DNA of 64,000 nt from Peptococcaceae bacterium (GTDB lineage: Bacteria > Bacillota > Peptococcia > Peptococcales > Peptococcaceae): NCBI GenBank assembly GCA_900759105.1, contig CAAETY010000078.1, positions 1-64,000 on the forward strand, read 5' to 3'. The notes under the pieces were generated by a model that saw only the letters and a program-made list of their open reading frames with translations, made no database searches and was not told the DNA's origin. Below are positions 7,959-16,365 of the stretch, one piece after another (within the stretch, counting starts at the first letter, position 1; each line of letters begins with the position of its first letter). The position numbers were made by a program, and so were the translations under genes.

Positions 7959-8043
7959 GGGTTTCCACCTTTCGTTCTATGGGACAAAACAAGTGCGGAC
8001 GTCCTTTGGATAAATTCCGGACGCCGCGCCCGTGTGAATCGAA

Positions 8044-9333
8044 TTAGATTTGTGCCAATGCCTGTTCAAGGTCGGCAAGGATATCATCAATATCTTCAAT
8101 ACCAACATTGAAACGAATAAGGTTTGGTCTTACCCCTGCTTTTACAAGCGCTTCATCATCAAGTTGACGGTGTGTGGTGCTTGCCGGATGGAGCATATGG
8201 CTACGCAAGTCGCCAACGTGGGTAACCAAGGTGGTGAGTTTCACGCTGTCAATGACTTTCTTTGCAGCGGCACTCCCGCCTTTAGGACCGAAGGCAACAA
8301 CGCCGGAGCAACCCTTTGGCAAGTATTTTTGCGCAAGCTCATAGTTAGGATCGCTCTTGAGACCCGGATAATTTACCCATTCCACTTTGTCGTGGCTAGC
8401 GAGGTATTCTGCTACTTTAAGCGCATTTTCGCTATGGCGTTCCATACGCAATGCCAAGGTTTCGCAGCCAAGGTTAATCAAGAAAGCATTGAACGGGGAC
8501 ATGGTCGCACCCAAGTCACGCAAGAGACCGGCACGTGCCTTTGCAATAAACGCCGCATTCCCGAATGCTTCTGTATAAACCAAGCCATGATAATCCGGGT
8601 CCGGGGTAGTGAGCTCCGGATACTTACCATTGTCCCAGTTAAAGTTGCCGCCGTCAACCACAATCCCACCAACACTTGTCGCATGACCATCTAAATATTT
8701 TGTAGCGGAATGGGTGACGATGTTGGCACCGTGTTTAATTGGGTTGCAGAGGTATGGGGTAGGGAAGGTATTATCGACAATCAACGGCACATCTGCATAT
8801 TTTGCAAGTGCCACCATTTTTTCAAGGTCTAATACTTCAAGCGCCGGGTTGCCAAGCATTTCGCTAAAAATGCAGCGGGTTTCCGGGCGAATGTAAGTCT
8901 TCATTTCTTCCAAGGAAAGATTTGGTTCGATAAAGGTCACTTCAATGCCCATACGTGGCAATACGCTTCCGAGTAAGGTATGGGTACCACCGTAGAGGTT
9001 AGAAAGTGCCAATACGTGTTGGCCTGCACGGGTGATATTGATGATTGAGAAAAGGGTCGCTGCCTGTCCAGAGGAGGTGGTCAACGCGCCTACGCCGCCT
9101 TCCATGAGAGCGACTTTTTCTTCCAACCAACTAAGGGACGGATTGCCCAAACGGGTATACATTGGGGTGCCCACTTTGAGGTCAAATACGTCTGCCAAAT
9201 CATCAGCCTTGTCGTACTTGAAGGTTGTAGATTGAACAATTGGCATGGTGCGACACTCTGCATTTCCAGGGATATAGCCCCCTTGAACACATTGCGTTGC
9301 GACACTCGTGTTTTTTAATTCTTCGTTGTTCAT
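8044..9333 (-). CDS. metY: O-acetylhomoserine sulfhydrylase (PLP)
   Basis: This 429-residue Cys/Met-metabolism PLP enzyme condenses O-acetylhomoserine with sulfide to give homocysteine. PLP binds Lys212 in SATKYLDGHA; YTRLGNPS and the SSGQAA loop are also present. The length of about 430 is typical of the sulfhydrylase branch and longer than cystathionine gamma-synthase (about 380). The start at 9333 is chosen because GAGGA lies 7 nt upstream, whereas the earlier ATG overlaps that site. It is the first gene behind the SAM riboswitch. Confidence 0.95.
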   Translation of the reverse strand: MNNEELKNTSVATQCVQGGYIPGNAECRTMPIVQSTTFKYDKADDLADVFDLKVGTPMYTRLGNPSLSWLEEKVALMEGGVGALTTSSGQAATLFSIINITRAGQHVLALSNLYGGTHTLLGSVLPRMGIEVTFIEPNLSLEEMKTYIRPETRCIFSEMLGNPALEVLDLEKMVALAKYADVPLIVDNTFPTPYLCNPIKHGANIVTHSATKYLDGHATSVGGIVVDGGNFNWDNGKYPELTTPDPDYHGLVYTEAFGNAAFIAKARAGLLRDLGATMSPFNAFLINLGCETLALRMERHSENALKVAEYLASHDKVEWVNYPGLKSDPNYELAQKYLPKGCSGVVAFGPKGGSAAAKKVIDSVKLTTLVTHVGDLRSHMLHPASTTHRQLDDEALVKAGVRPNLIRFNVGIEDIDDILADLEQALAQI

Positions 9334-9381
9334 AGTGTTCCTCATTTCTTTTTTGCTGCCATTGAAACATTACTATATAAC

Positions 9382-9411
9382 AAAAAACACCATTTCCGGC
9401 AGGAAATGGTG
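9382..9411 (-). terminator. SAM-riboswitch-controlled terminator
   Basis: A perfect 10-bp stem (9388-9397 with 9402-9411) with a 4-nt loop, followed by T6 on the minus strand. It lies between the SAM aptamer and metY, so it is the expected off-switch of the operon. Confidence 0.92.
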
Positions 9412-9427
9412 AATATTGTTATCTATC

Positions 9428-9532
9428 ACTTATCTGCCAGACATTGTCTGCTGGATTTAGCACATTACCTAAAAATAAAAGGCTGTTGCTGGGCTTCGTC
9501 GGGCCAGTTCCCTCCACCGCTCTTGATAAATG
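9428..9532 (-). promoter_or_regulatory. SAM-I (S-box) riboswitch
   Basis: On the minus strand the conserved S-box sequence is clear: TTATCAAGAG, GGTGGAGGGA, CTGGCCCGA, the AAGCCC/GCAAC segment, and the closing GATAAG that pairs with the start to form P1. With SAM bound the downstream terminator forms and metY-metA-metNIQ is shut off. Confidence 0.96.
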
Positions 9533-9551
9533 TATGTCGTTGATGAGATGT

Positions 9552-9580
9552 ATTATAGATAATTGTTCCGCAATTGTAAA
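9552..9580 (-). promoter_or_regulatory. Promoter of the met operon
   Basis: TTTACA (9580-9575), a 17-nt spacer and a perfect TATAAT (9557-9552), about 20 nt upstream of the aptamer. Confidence 0.85.
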
Positions 9581-9719
9581 GGGGGGCTTGCAAAGAAATT
9601 TTATAAGTTGTATTTATACAATTGGCTTGCAACCACTCATCATTAGCATACCCAGCTATAGGAATTTTTTAGTGCCCTATTTCATGCAATTTTCAGCCTT
9701 GCATATAACCCTGACAACC

Positions 9720-9748
9720 TTGCCCCTTATTCATCATTATGATATAAT
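9720..9748 (+). promoter_or_regulatory. Promoter of mntP
   Basis: TTGCCC (9720-9725), a 17-nt spacer and TATAAT (9743-9748), directly upstream of the riboswitch. The stretch 9581-9719 shows no gene. Confidence 0.75.
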
Positions 9749-9753
9749 ACTCA

Positions 9754-9884
9754 CCAATAAGGGAGTAGTCTGCACCTTGTGGTGTGATAGTACCAACATA
9801 CTAGTTCAATCCTGGTGTTATCTTAATTGACGAGACTTATCTGTTACATGACGGACAGATGGGCCTTGTTTTTTTATCTGTCCG
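9754..9884 (+). promoter_or_regulatory. yybP-ykoY manganese riboswitch with expression platform
   Basis: The leader has the family's hallmarks: AAGGGAGTAG at the 5' side, CAACATACTAG in the middle, GACGAGA, and GGGCCTTG at the 3' end. P1 can form between 9756-9762 and 9864-9870. The sequence CGGACAGAT (9852-9860) can pair either backward with ATCTGT (about 9838-9843) or forward with ATCTGTCCG (9876-9884), giving mutually exclusive folds around a T7 run. In this family Mn2+ normally turns mntP on. The exact switch here is inferred. Confidence 0.85.
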
Positions 9885-9915
9885 CAAGCCATTCTGCTAA
9901 AAGGGAGAAAAATCA

Positions 9916-10476
9916 ATGAATCTTTTGGAACTCTTAGTCATCGCTGTAGGTGTCTCTATGGACGCCTTTGCCATCTCTATCTGTAAGGGACTCAGTGTGC
10001 AAAACGCACAACCAAAGCATTTGCTCATCACCGGGCTTTGGTTCGGGGGCGCGCAAGCCATCATGCCACTTCTGGGCTTTGTGCTCGGTAGCCAGTTCAG
10101 TGGCTTCATCACCAGAATCGACCACTGGCTGAGTTTTTTCCTCTTGGGACTCATTGGGGTCAATATGATTTTGGAATCTCGCAAGGAAATTAAAGATCTC
10201 AACGCCTCCTTTGCACCAAAAGTTATGCTGCCGCTTGCAATCGCTGATAGCATCGATGCCCTTGCTGTGGGCGTTTCCTTTGCATTTTTGCGTGTGGATA
10301 TCTTCCCGGCGGTTATTCTCATCGGTATTTGCACTTTTCTTTTCAGTGCCTGCGGTGTAAAAATCGGGAACGTATTCGGAAGTCGCTTTAAATCTCGCGC
10401 CGAAGTCGCCGGTGGGGTCATCCTCATTCTAATGGGGATCTTCATTCTCTTGGAACACCTCGGCTATTTGGCTTAA
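9916..10476 (+). CDS. mntP: Manganese efflux pump
   Basis: This 186-residue protein has six hydrophobic spans in two repeats. Each repeat carries an acidic motif within the membrane: GVSMDAFAIS near residue 13 and ADSIDALAVG near 112, the MntP (YebN) signature. It exports Mn2+ and protects against metal excess. GGGAG lies 8 nt before the ATG. A manganese riboswitch upstream fits the assignment, and a strong terminator follows. Confidence 0.95.
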   Translation: MNLLELLVIAVGVSMDAFAISICKGLSVQNAQPKHLLITGLWFGGAQAIMPLLGFVLGSQFSGFITRIDHWLSFFLLGLIGVNMILESRKEIKDLNASFAPKVMLPLAIADSIDALAVGVSFAFLRVDIFPAVILIGICTFLFSACGVKIGNVFGSRFKSRAEVAGGVILILMGIFILLEHLGYLA

Positions 10477-10490
10477 ACCACATAGAAACA

Positions 10491-10540
10491 GAACGGCCTC
10501 CAAGCTTCAACAATCTGAAGCTTGGAGGCCGTTCTTCTTT
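10491..10540 (+). terminator. mntP terminator
   Basis: A perfect 19-bp stem (10491-10509 with 10516-10534) with a T-rich tail on the plus strand. It also faces the end of the convergent rib operon but has little T-run in that direction. Confidence 0.9.
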
Positions 10541-10593
10541 TGGATGGATAATGAAAGCATCTTGCAAAGCTGTCTGAGCGAATAGAGCAGTTT

Positions 10594-11061
10594 TTACGCT
10601 TCGATGGTTTTGATGAGGTTTACCATTTCGATGGCTGCCATTGCACTGTCATAGCCTTTATTGCCGGCCTTGGTGCCTGCACGTTCAATCGCTTGTTCAA
10701 TGTTTTCGGTGGTCACTACACCGAAAAGCACAGGAATACCGCTGTTCAAGGATACGTGTGCAATGCCCTTGGAAACCTCGTTGCACACGTAATCGTAGTG
10801 ACTGGTTGCCCCGCGAATAACCGCGCCCAAGCAAATCACAGCATCATATTTGCCACTGTCTGCCATTTTTTGAGCGATAAGTGGAATTTCAAATGCACCC
10901 GGTACCCACGCGAGGTCGATGTTTTCTTCTTTCACATCGTGACGGGTGAGGGCATCCATTGCGCCACCGATAAGCTTAGAAACGATAAATTCGTTAAAAC
11001 GTGCGGCAACAATGCCAATCTTCATATCATTAGAAACGAGTTTTCCTTCAAAAGTATTCAT
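10594..11061 (-). CDS. ribH: 6,7-dimethyl-8-ribityllumazine synthase
   Basis: This 155-residue enzyme condenses the ribitylamino-uracil with the dihydroxybutanone phosphate. Visible motifs are ARFNEFI near residue 20, WVPGAFEIP near 52, GAVIRGATSHYDYV near 79 and FGVVTTEN near 112. It normally forms a pentamer or icosahedral shell. It is the last gene of the rib operon, 22 nt behind ribBA. Confidence 0.97.
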   Translation of the reverse strand: MNTFEGKLVSNDMKIGIVAARFNEFIVSKLIGGAMDALTRHDVKEENIDLAWVPGAFEIPLIAQKMADSGKYDAVICLGAVIRGATSHYDYVCNEVSKGIAHVSLNSGIPVLFGVVTTENIEQAIERAGTKAGNKGYDSAMAAIEMVNLIKTIEA

Positions 11062-11083
11062 TATAAATACGCTCCTTTTTTAA

Positions 11084-12283
11084 TTAATATTCTAACAAGT
11101 GACCCATGCGGTCTTTTTTTGTTTGCAAATAAAAGCGGTCATATTCAGTGGCTTCTACTTGAATCGGCACTCGTTCGGTAATTTCCATGCCAAATTCAGA
11201 GAGCTGGTAAACCTTGTCCGGGTTATTGGTCAAAAGACGCATGCTCTTAACGCCCAATTCGCGCAAAATTTGTGCGCCAATGTAATATTCGCGTTCGTCT
11301 GCTTCAAAGCCCAACGCAAGGTTGGCTTCCAAGGTATCCATGCCTTGGTCTTGAAGTTCATAGGCTCGAAGCTTGTTAATAAGCCCAATGCCACGCCCTT
11401 CCTGACGCATATAAAGGAGAATCCCGCGACCCTCTTTTTCAATTTGGCGCATGGCAGAGGCAAATTGGTCACCGCAGTCACAACGCAATGAGCCAAATGC
11501 ATCACCGGTAAGGCATTCGCTATGGACACGGCAAAGGATATCCTTGCCGTCGGAAATATCTCCTTTAACAAGAGCAATATGGTGTTCGCCGTTCAAATGA
11601 TTGACAAAACCGTGTGCTACGAAATTGCCATACTTGGTTGGCATTTTTACAACAGCAGCTTCTTCAACAAAGGTTTCATGAACCTTGCGATAATTTTGCA
11701 AGTCCTTGATGGTGATAAAGGTTAATCCCCATTTTTCAGCAAGCTCCATCAATTCAGGGGTGCGCATCATGGTGCCATCTTCGCGCATAATTTCGCAGCA
11801 AAGACCACATTCCTTGAGTCCTGCCAAACGGCACAAATCCACAGTGGCTTCGGTGTGTCCATCACGTTCGAGCACGCCGTTTTTCTTGGCGAGAAGTGGG
11901 AACATATGCCCGGGACGGCGGAAATCCTGCGGTTTCGCATCTTCATCCACGCACTTCATAGCGGTGATAGAACGTTCCGCTGCAGAAATCCCGGTTGTCG
12001 TATCCACATGGTCAATGGATACCGTGAATGCGGTTTCATGATTATCCGTGTTTTGCATGACCATTTGTGGAATTTGCAAGCGTCGTACGTATTTCTCGCT
12101 CATTGGCATGCAGATAAGGCCCTTGCCGTGGCAAGCCATAAAGTTAATATTTTCGGTGGTTGCAAATTCTGCCGCGCAGATGAAATCCCCTTCGTTTTCA
12201 CGTTCCGGGTCATCTGTCACCAAAATAATTTTGCCCTGACGCAAATCTTCCAATGCTTCTTCAATGGTGTTAAATTTTGCCAT
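11084..12283 (-). CDS. ribBA: Bifunctional DHBP synthase / GTP cyclohydrolase II
   Basis: This 399-residue fusion supplies both precursors of riboflavin. The N-terminal part (to about residue 200) has the DHBP synthase DDPERENEGD metal-site loop and the RRPGHMFPL segment. The C-terminal part has the GTP cyclohydrolase II zinc cysteines in CLTGDAFGSLRCDCG and the MRQEGRGIGL motif. Both halves look intact. A good ribosome binding site lies in the 11-nt gap after ribE. Confidence 0.97.
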   Translation of the reverse strand: MAKFNTIEEALEDLRQGKIILVTDDPERENEGDFICAAEFATTENINFMACHGKGLICMPMSEKYVRRLQIPQMVMQNTDNHETAFTVSIDHVDTTTGISAAERSITAMKCVDEDAKPQDFRRPGHMFPLLAKKNGVLERDGHTEATVDLCRLAGLKECGLCCEIMREDGTMMRTPELMELAEKWGLTFITIKDLQNYRKVHETFVEEAAVVKMPTKYGNFVAHGFVNHLNGEHHIALVKGDISDGKDILCRVHSECLTGDAFGSLRCDCGDQFASAMRQIEKEGRGILLYMRQEGRGIGLINKLRAYELQDQGMDTLEANLALGFEADEREYYIGAQILRELGVKSMRLLTNNPDKVYQLSEFGMEITERVPIQVEATEYDRFYLQTKKDRMGHLLEY

Positions 12284-12294
12284 GAGTGTACCTC

Positions 12295-12942
12295 CTAAAA
12301 TCCATGCTTGGACAAAAAGTCCATGGTAATGCCACTTGATGCCGGTGTTGGCGTCTTGGGCTGTAATAATTTTTCTACGTATTTGCCGATGATATCCGTT
12401 TCCAGATTAACGGCGTCGCCTTCCTTGCGATCACTTAATACCGTCACCGCTACAGTATGCGGAATGGCAGAAATCGAAAAATCTTTTTCCGTAACGGCTG
12501 CAACGGTAAGACTAATTCCGTCAATCGTAATAGAGCCTTTTTCTACCACATAACGCAATATCTCCGGTGCGGCGCTGACAGTATACCAAATGGCGTTATC
12601 ATCACGACGGATGCGGCTGATATGTCCCACACCGTCCACGTGACCGCTCACAATGTGACCGCCAAAGCGGCCATCGGCTGCCATGGCGCGCTCAAGATTA
12701 ACGCGACTGCCACGCCCGAGCCCGGAGAGCGAAGAGCGGTTTAATGTTTCATGCATCACGTCAGCGGTAAAAGCACCATTCGGAAGACTCGTTACCGTGA
12801 GACAAATACCGTTTACGGCAATACTGTCACCAAGTTCCGTGCCTTCAAGCACCTTGCTTGCGCGAATGGTAAGCACCGCTGAATGCTGACCGCGACGAAT
12901 ATTTTCAATCATACCTACTTCTTCAACAATGCCTGTGAACAT
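12295..12942 (-). CDS. ribE: Riboflavin synthase alpha chain
   Basis: This 215-residue protein begins MFTGIVEEVG and contains two lumazine-binding repeats (about residues 1-97 and 98-190, the second starting at the GHVDGVG segment). It dismutates dimethylribityllumazine into riboflavin. The start overlaps the end of ribD by 28 nt, which suggests translational coupling. Confidence 0.97.
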   Translation of the reverse strand: MFTGIVEEVGMIENIRRGQHSAVLTIRASKVLEGTELGDSIAVNGICLTVTSLPNGAFTADVMHETLNRSSLSGLGRGSRVNLERAMAADGRFGGHIVSGHVDGVGHISRIRRDDNAIWYTVSAAPEILRYVVEKGSITIDGISLTVAAVTEKDFSISAIPHTVAVTVLSDRKEGDAVNLETDIIGKYVEKLLQPKTPTPASSGITMDFLSKHGF

Positions 12943-14027
12943 CCAACCACCTCACCTTCAATACAAATATCTTCACCAACACGGCGTATATTTTGAATAT
13001 GCAGTTCAACAGCATCCTTCGGGTCAGCCACGCCCAAACCTTCAACAGGGGTCTTGGCGTCCTTTCCACCAAAGAGCTTTGGTGCCACATAGCTCACCAC
13101 TTTATGAACAATGCCGGCTTCAAGCGCCGCCCAGTTTAAGGTGCCGCCGCCTTCAAGAAGAACACTGTCAATATTTTCACTGCCAAGCCACACCATGAGT
13201 TGTTCTAAATCCACACGGCCGTCTTTGCCGGCTACAGCCACTACACGACAACCGGCTTCTTCGTATGGACGATGTTTTTCCACATCAGCACAAGCAGTGG
13301 CAATCACCGTAGGCACTTCACGTGCCGTTTGTACCACAATAGCATCGAGTGGTGTGCGCAGATGACTATCACAAATCACACGCAGTGGATGTTTGCCCCC
13401 CTCAAGACGACAGGTAAGACGCGGATTGTCTACCAACACCGTACCCACACCTACCATAATCGACGCATAGCGATGACGCAGTGCCTGCGTCTCTTGTCGC
13501 GCTGCTTCACCGGTAACCCACCTGGAAACGCCGGTATGGCAAGCAATCTTTCCATCCAATGTCATCGCTGTTTTCAACACAACAAACGGTGTTTCATGGG
13601 TAATGTAGTGCATAAACACTTCATTTGTGCGATCACATTCTTCACGCATCACATCCTCTACAACCTCGATGCCATGCTCACGCAAAATACGCACGCCTCT
13701 TCCGCTTACCAGTGGATTCGGGTCACGAGAACCAATTACCACTTTGGCGATTTTCGCTTCAATGATTGCATCCACACAAGGCGGTTGCTTGCCGTGGTGA
13801 CTACACGGTTCAAGGGTCACAAACATTGTTGCGCCTTCGGGAGATTCCGTGCATGCGCGAAGGGCATTGCGTTCCGCATGTAATTCGCCATAGCGTTCGT
13901 GGTAGCCTTCGCCAATAATGCGACCGTCCTTTACAATGACCGCTCCTACCATCGGGTTTGGCGAAGTCCAACCACAACCCTTCACTGCCAAAGCCAGTGC
14001 TCGTTCCATCATCGCCATCTCTGTCAT
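12915..14027 (-). CDS. ribD: Bifunctional riboflavin deaminase/reductase
   Basis: This 370-residue enzyme carries an N-terminal deaminase (zinc ligands in HAERNAL and PCSHHGKQPPC) and a C-terminal NADPH-dependent reductase (TLDGKIA, GVGTVLVDNP, LLEGGGTLN). It is the first gene behind the FMN riboswitch. GAGGTGAAGG lies just before the ATG and immediately after the regulatory terminator. Confidence 0.97.
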   Translation of the reverse strand: MTEMAMMERALALAVKGCGWTSPNPMVGAVIVKDGRIIGEGYHERYGELHAERNALRACTESPEGATMFVTLEPCSHHGKQPPCVDAIIEAKIAKVVIGSRDPNPLVSGRGVRILREHGIEVVEDVMREECDRTNEVFMHYITHETPFVVLKTAMTLDGKIACHTGVSRWVTGEAARQETQALRHRYASIMVGVGTVLVDNPRLTCRLEGGKHPLRVICDSHLRTPLDAIVVQTAREVPTVIATACADVEKHRPYEEAGCRVVAVAGKDGRVDLEQLMVWLGSENIDSVLLEGGGTLNWAALEAGIVHKVVSYVAPKLFGGKDAKTPVEGLGVADPKDAVELHIQNIRRVGEDICIEGEVVGCSQALLKK

Positions 14028-14040
14028 ACCTTCACCTCAA

Positions 14041-14069
14041 AACAAAAATGCCCTGAATACTCAGGGCAT
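14041..14069 (-). terminator. FMN-riboswitch-controlled terminator
   Basis: A 9-bp GC-rich stem (14048-14056 with 14061-14069) with a 4-nt loop and T5 on the minus strand, between the FMN aptamer and the ribD Shine-Dalgarno. Confidence 0.85.
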
Positions 14070-14164
14070 ACAAAAATTGCGTATAAAAATAAAAAAGCCG
14101 GGAATGAAATCACCCCCAGAACATGACGTAACATAAAAAGATATCAAATCATTCTATGTCAATT

Positions 14165-14272
14165 TCTTCTTTCATCCAGACTATACTGTCGGCTTCGGAG
14201 TTGCACCGAATCATACCTTGCGGTTCGTGGGCTATACCACCGGTAGGGACTTTCACCCTGCCCTGAAGAATT
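14165..14272 (-). promoter_or_regulatory. FMN riboswitch (RFN element) of ribDEBAH
   Basis: The minus strand carries the invariant RFN blocks: TTCAGGGCAGGGTGAAA, CCCTACCGGTGG, GCCCACGA, GATTCGGTG, CCGACAGTA and CTGGATGAAAGAAG. FMN binding is expected to favour the terminator at 14041-14069. Confidence 0.97.
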
Positions 14273-14288
14273 ATATGATTGTGTCTTC

Positions 14289-14317
14289 ACTATACGCCTG
14301 CATTACCCTTCTGTCAA
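14289..14317 (-). promoter_or_regulatory. Promoter of the rib operon
   Basis: A consensus TTGACA (14317-14312), a 17-nt spacer and TATAGT (14294-14289). Confidence 0.88.
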
Positions 14318-14337
14318 GGTATGATTTTACGCCACAA

Positions 14338-14378
14338 AGAAAAAAATCCATCCGCCCCATACATCGTGCGGATGGATT
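14338..14378 (-). terminator. ftsH terminator
   Basis: An 11-bp stem (14345-14355 with 14368-14378) followed by a T-run of about eight on the minus strand. Confidence 0.9.
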
Positions 14379-14406
14379 GCTGTTTACGATTTTTTGATTA
14401 GTCCTC

Positions 14407-16221
14407 TTAACGGTTCAGAATAGCCATGAAGTCTTCGCCGGTAATGGTTTCCTTGTCGTAAAGGTAAATGGAAAGCTCATGCAGTTTTTCTCGATTTTCC
14501 ATTAGGATACGTGTTGCTTTTTCGTGCTGTTTCTTTACCAATGCCACCACCTGCTGGTCAATCTTGGATTGGGTTTCAGCGGAGCAAGCCAAAGAGGTGT
14601 CACCACCCAAATATTGATTGGTCACCGTTTCCATAGCCACCATATCAAAGTCCGGACTCATGCCATAGCGCGTAATCATCGCACGAGCAATTTTGGTCGC
14701 TTGTTCGATGTCATTGGCTGCCCCGGTGGAAACGCTCCCCAAGATAACCTCTTCGGCGGCACGCCCCCCTGTTAAGGTAGCAATCTTGTTTTCAAGCTCG
14801 CTCTTGGTCATGAGATAATGGTTGCCTCCATCCACCTGCATGGTATAACCCAGTGCCCCGGAGGTACGCGGAATAATGGTGATTTTTTGTACCGGCGCAG
14901 AATCGGTTTGCAAGGCCGCCACAATAGCGTGCCCGATTTCGTGGGTAGCCACCGCCCATTTTTCCTTATCGGTCAAAATGGCATTTTTCTTTTGATAGCC
15001 GGCAATCACCACTTCGATGCTTTCCTCGAGGTCTGCTTGAATGACGCGCTTGCGCCCGGCGCGCACCGCGCGAAGTGCCGCTTCGTTGACAATATTTGCA
15101 AGCTCAGCACCGGATGCGCCCGACGCCATACGCGCAATCTGGGTAAAATCGATGTCCCCTGCAAGCTTAATCTTCTTGGCATGCACCTTAAGAATTTCTT
15201 CGCGACCTTTGAGATCCGGTAGTTCAACCGGCACACGGCGGTCAAAGCGTCCCGGACGAGTCAAAGCAGGGTCTAAGGATTCAGGACGGTTGGTGGCCGC
15301 TAAAATAATAACGCCGCTGTTTCCTTCAAAGCCGTCCATTTCCGTAAGCAGCTGGTTCAGCGTTTGCTCACGCTCGTCGTTACCGGCAAAATTGCCGTCA
15401 CGCTTTTTCCCAATGGCATCAATTTCATCGATAAAGACGATGCACGGTGCTTTTTCTTTGGCCTGATTAAAGAGATCGCGCACCTTGCTCGCCCCCATGC
15501 CGACAAACATTTCCACAAATTCAGAGCCACTCATTGAGAAAAATGGCACCTTGGCTTCCCCGGCAACAGCCTTTGCCAACATGGTTTTCCCAGTCCCCGG
15601 AGGGCCTACCAAAAGTACCCCCTTTGGCATCGATGCACCAATTTCTTCGTATTTGTGCGGATTATGGAGATACTCAACAATTTCCTGCAGGTTTTCCTTG
15701 GCCTCATCCTCGCCAGCCACATCGGAGAAGCGAATGCCTTCGGTAGATTCAACATAAATCTTGGCATTGGATTTTCCCATCCCAAACATCATCGAATTTC
15801 CACCGCCGCCCATTTTCTTCATCATGCGGCGGCTCATCCATTGCCCGAGCGCAACAAAAAGAATCAACGGCAACACCAAGCCTACAAACGTACTCACCAT
15901 CGGGTTCGCAGGCTTAATGATTTCGCTAGAGAATTTCGCACCGGAATCGTAAAGACGCATGGTTAAATCCGGATCATCCATTAACCCGGTCTTGTAAATT
16001 TTGGATTCATCCTTGTTAGTAAAAATGATTTGGTTGCTTTCAACTTCAACCTTGCCGATTTTGGATTCCTCGGTCATAGTGATGAAGGTACCATAATCCA
16101 CTTCCTTGACCTGACGCTCCGCCATATAGGGAAGCACAATAAAATTGAGCCCCAAAAGTACGAGAAGAACAATCGCGTAATAATACGCCATCGGTCGTTT
16201 CGGATTTTTAACTTCCTTCAT
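14407..16221 (-). CDS. ftsH: ATP-dependent zinc metalloprotease FtsH
   Basis: This 604-residue membrane protease degrades misassembled membrane and regulatory proteins. It has two membrane spans (about residues 12-32 and 107-127), a small extracytoplasmic domain between them, an AAA domain with Walker A GPPGTGKT (206-213), FIDEIDAIG, and the zinc site HEIGH (427-431). The third residue of the zinc motif is Ile instead of the usual Ala (HEAGH); both His and the Glu are kept, so activity should remain. The start at 16221 follows AGGAGG; an upstream extension has no family match. Monocistronic with its own terminator. Confidence 0.96.
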   Translation of the reverse strand: MKEVKNPKRPMAYYYAIVLLVLLGLNFIVLPYMAERQVKEVDYGTFITMTEESKIGKVEVESNQIIFTNKDESKIYKTGLMDDPDLTMRLYDSGAKFSSEIIKPANPMVSTFVGLVLPLILFVALGQWMSRRMMKKMGGGGNSMMFGMGKSNAKIYVESTEGIRFSDVAGEDEAKENLQEIVEYLHNPHKYEEIGASMPKGVLLVGPPGTGKTMLAKAVAGEAKVPFFSMSGSEFVEMFVGMGASKVRDLFNQAKEKAPCIVFIDEIDAIGKKRDGNFAGNDEREQTLNQLLTEMDGFEGNSGVIILAATNRPESLDPALTRPGRFDRRVPVELPDLKGREEILKVHAKKIKLAGDIDFTQIARMASGASGAELANIVNEAALRAVRAGRKRVIQADLEESIEVVIAGYQKKNAILTDKEKWAVATHEIGHAIVAALQTDSAPVQKITIIPRTSGALGYTMQVDGGNHYLMTKSELENKIATLTGGRAAEEVILGSVSTGAANDIEQATKIARAMITRYGMSPDFDMVAMETVTNQYLGGDTSLACSAETQSKIDQQVVALVKKQHEKATRILMENREKLHELSIYLYDKETITGEDFMAILNR

Positions 16222-16332
16222 GTGAACCTCCTTTGGGTACAACAACAATAACGTATCCCTATTATACCACCTTTTGGATGAATAAACCATACACAACCAG
16301 CGCACTTTGTCCATCTATCATTTCAGGTACAG

Positions 16333-16360
16333 AAAAAGCCGACAAGTGCCCTTGTCGGCT
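16333..16360 (-). terminator. Terminator of the DMT exporter gene
   Basis: A perfect 10-bp stem (16337-16346 with 16351-16360) and T5 on the minus strand, right after the stop at 16366. Confidence 0.9.
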
Positions 16361-16365
16361 GTCAT

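Noticed and set aside
7959..8043. Hairpin between metY and metA as a terminator
   Set aside because: The stem near 8005-8035 is imperfect and has no T-run, so at most it modulates the ratio of the two genes.
9382..9911. Possible single divergent regulatory region shared by metY and mntP
   Set aside because: Two separate promoters and two different riboswitch families reading in opposite directions explain it fully.
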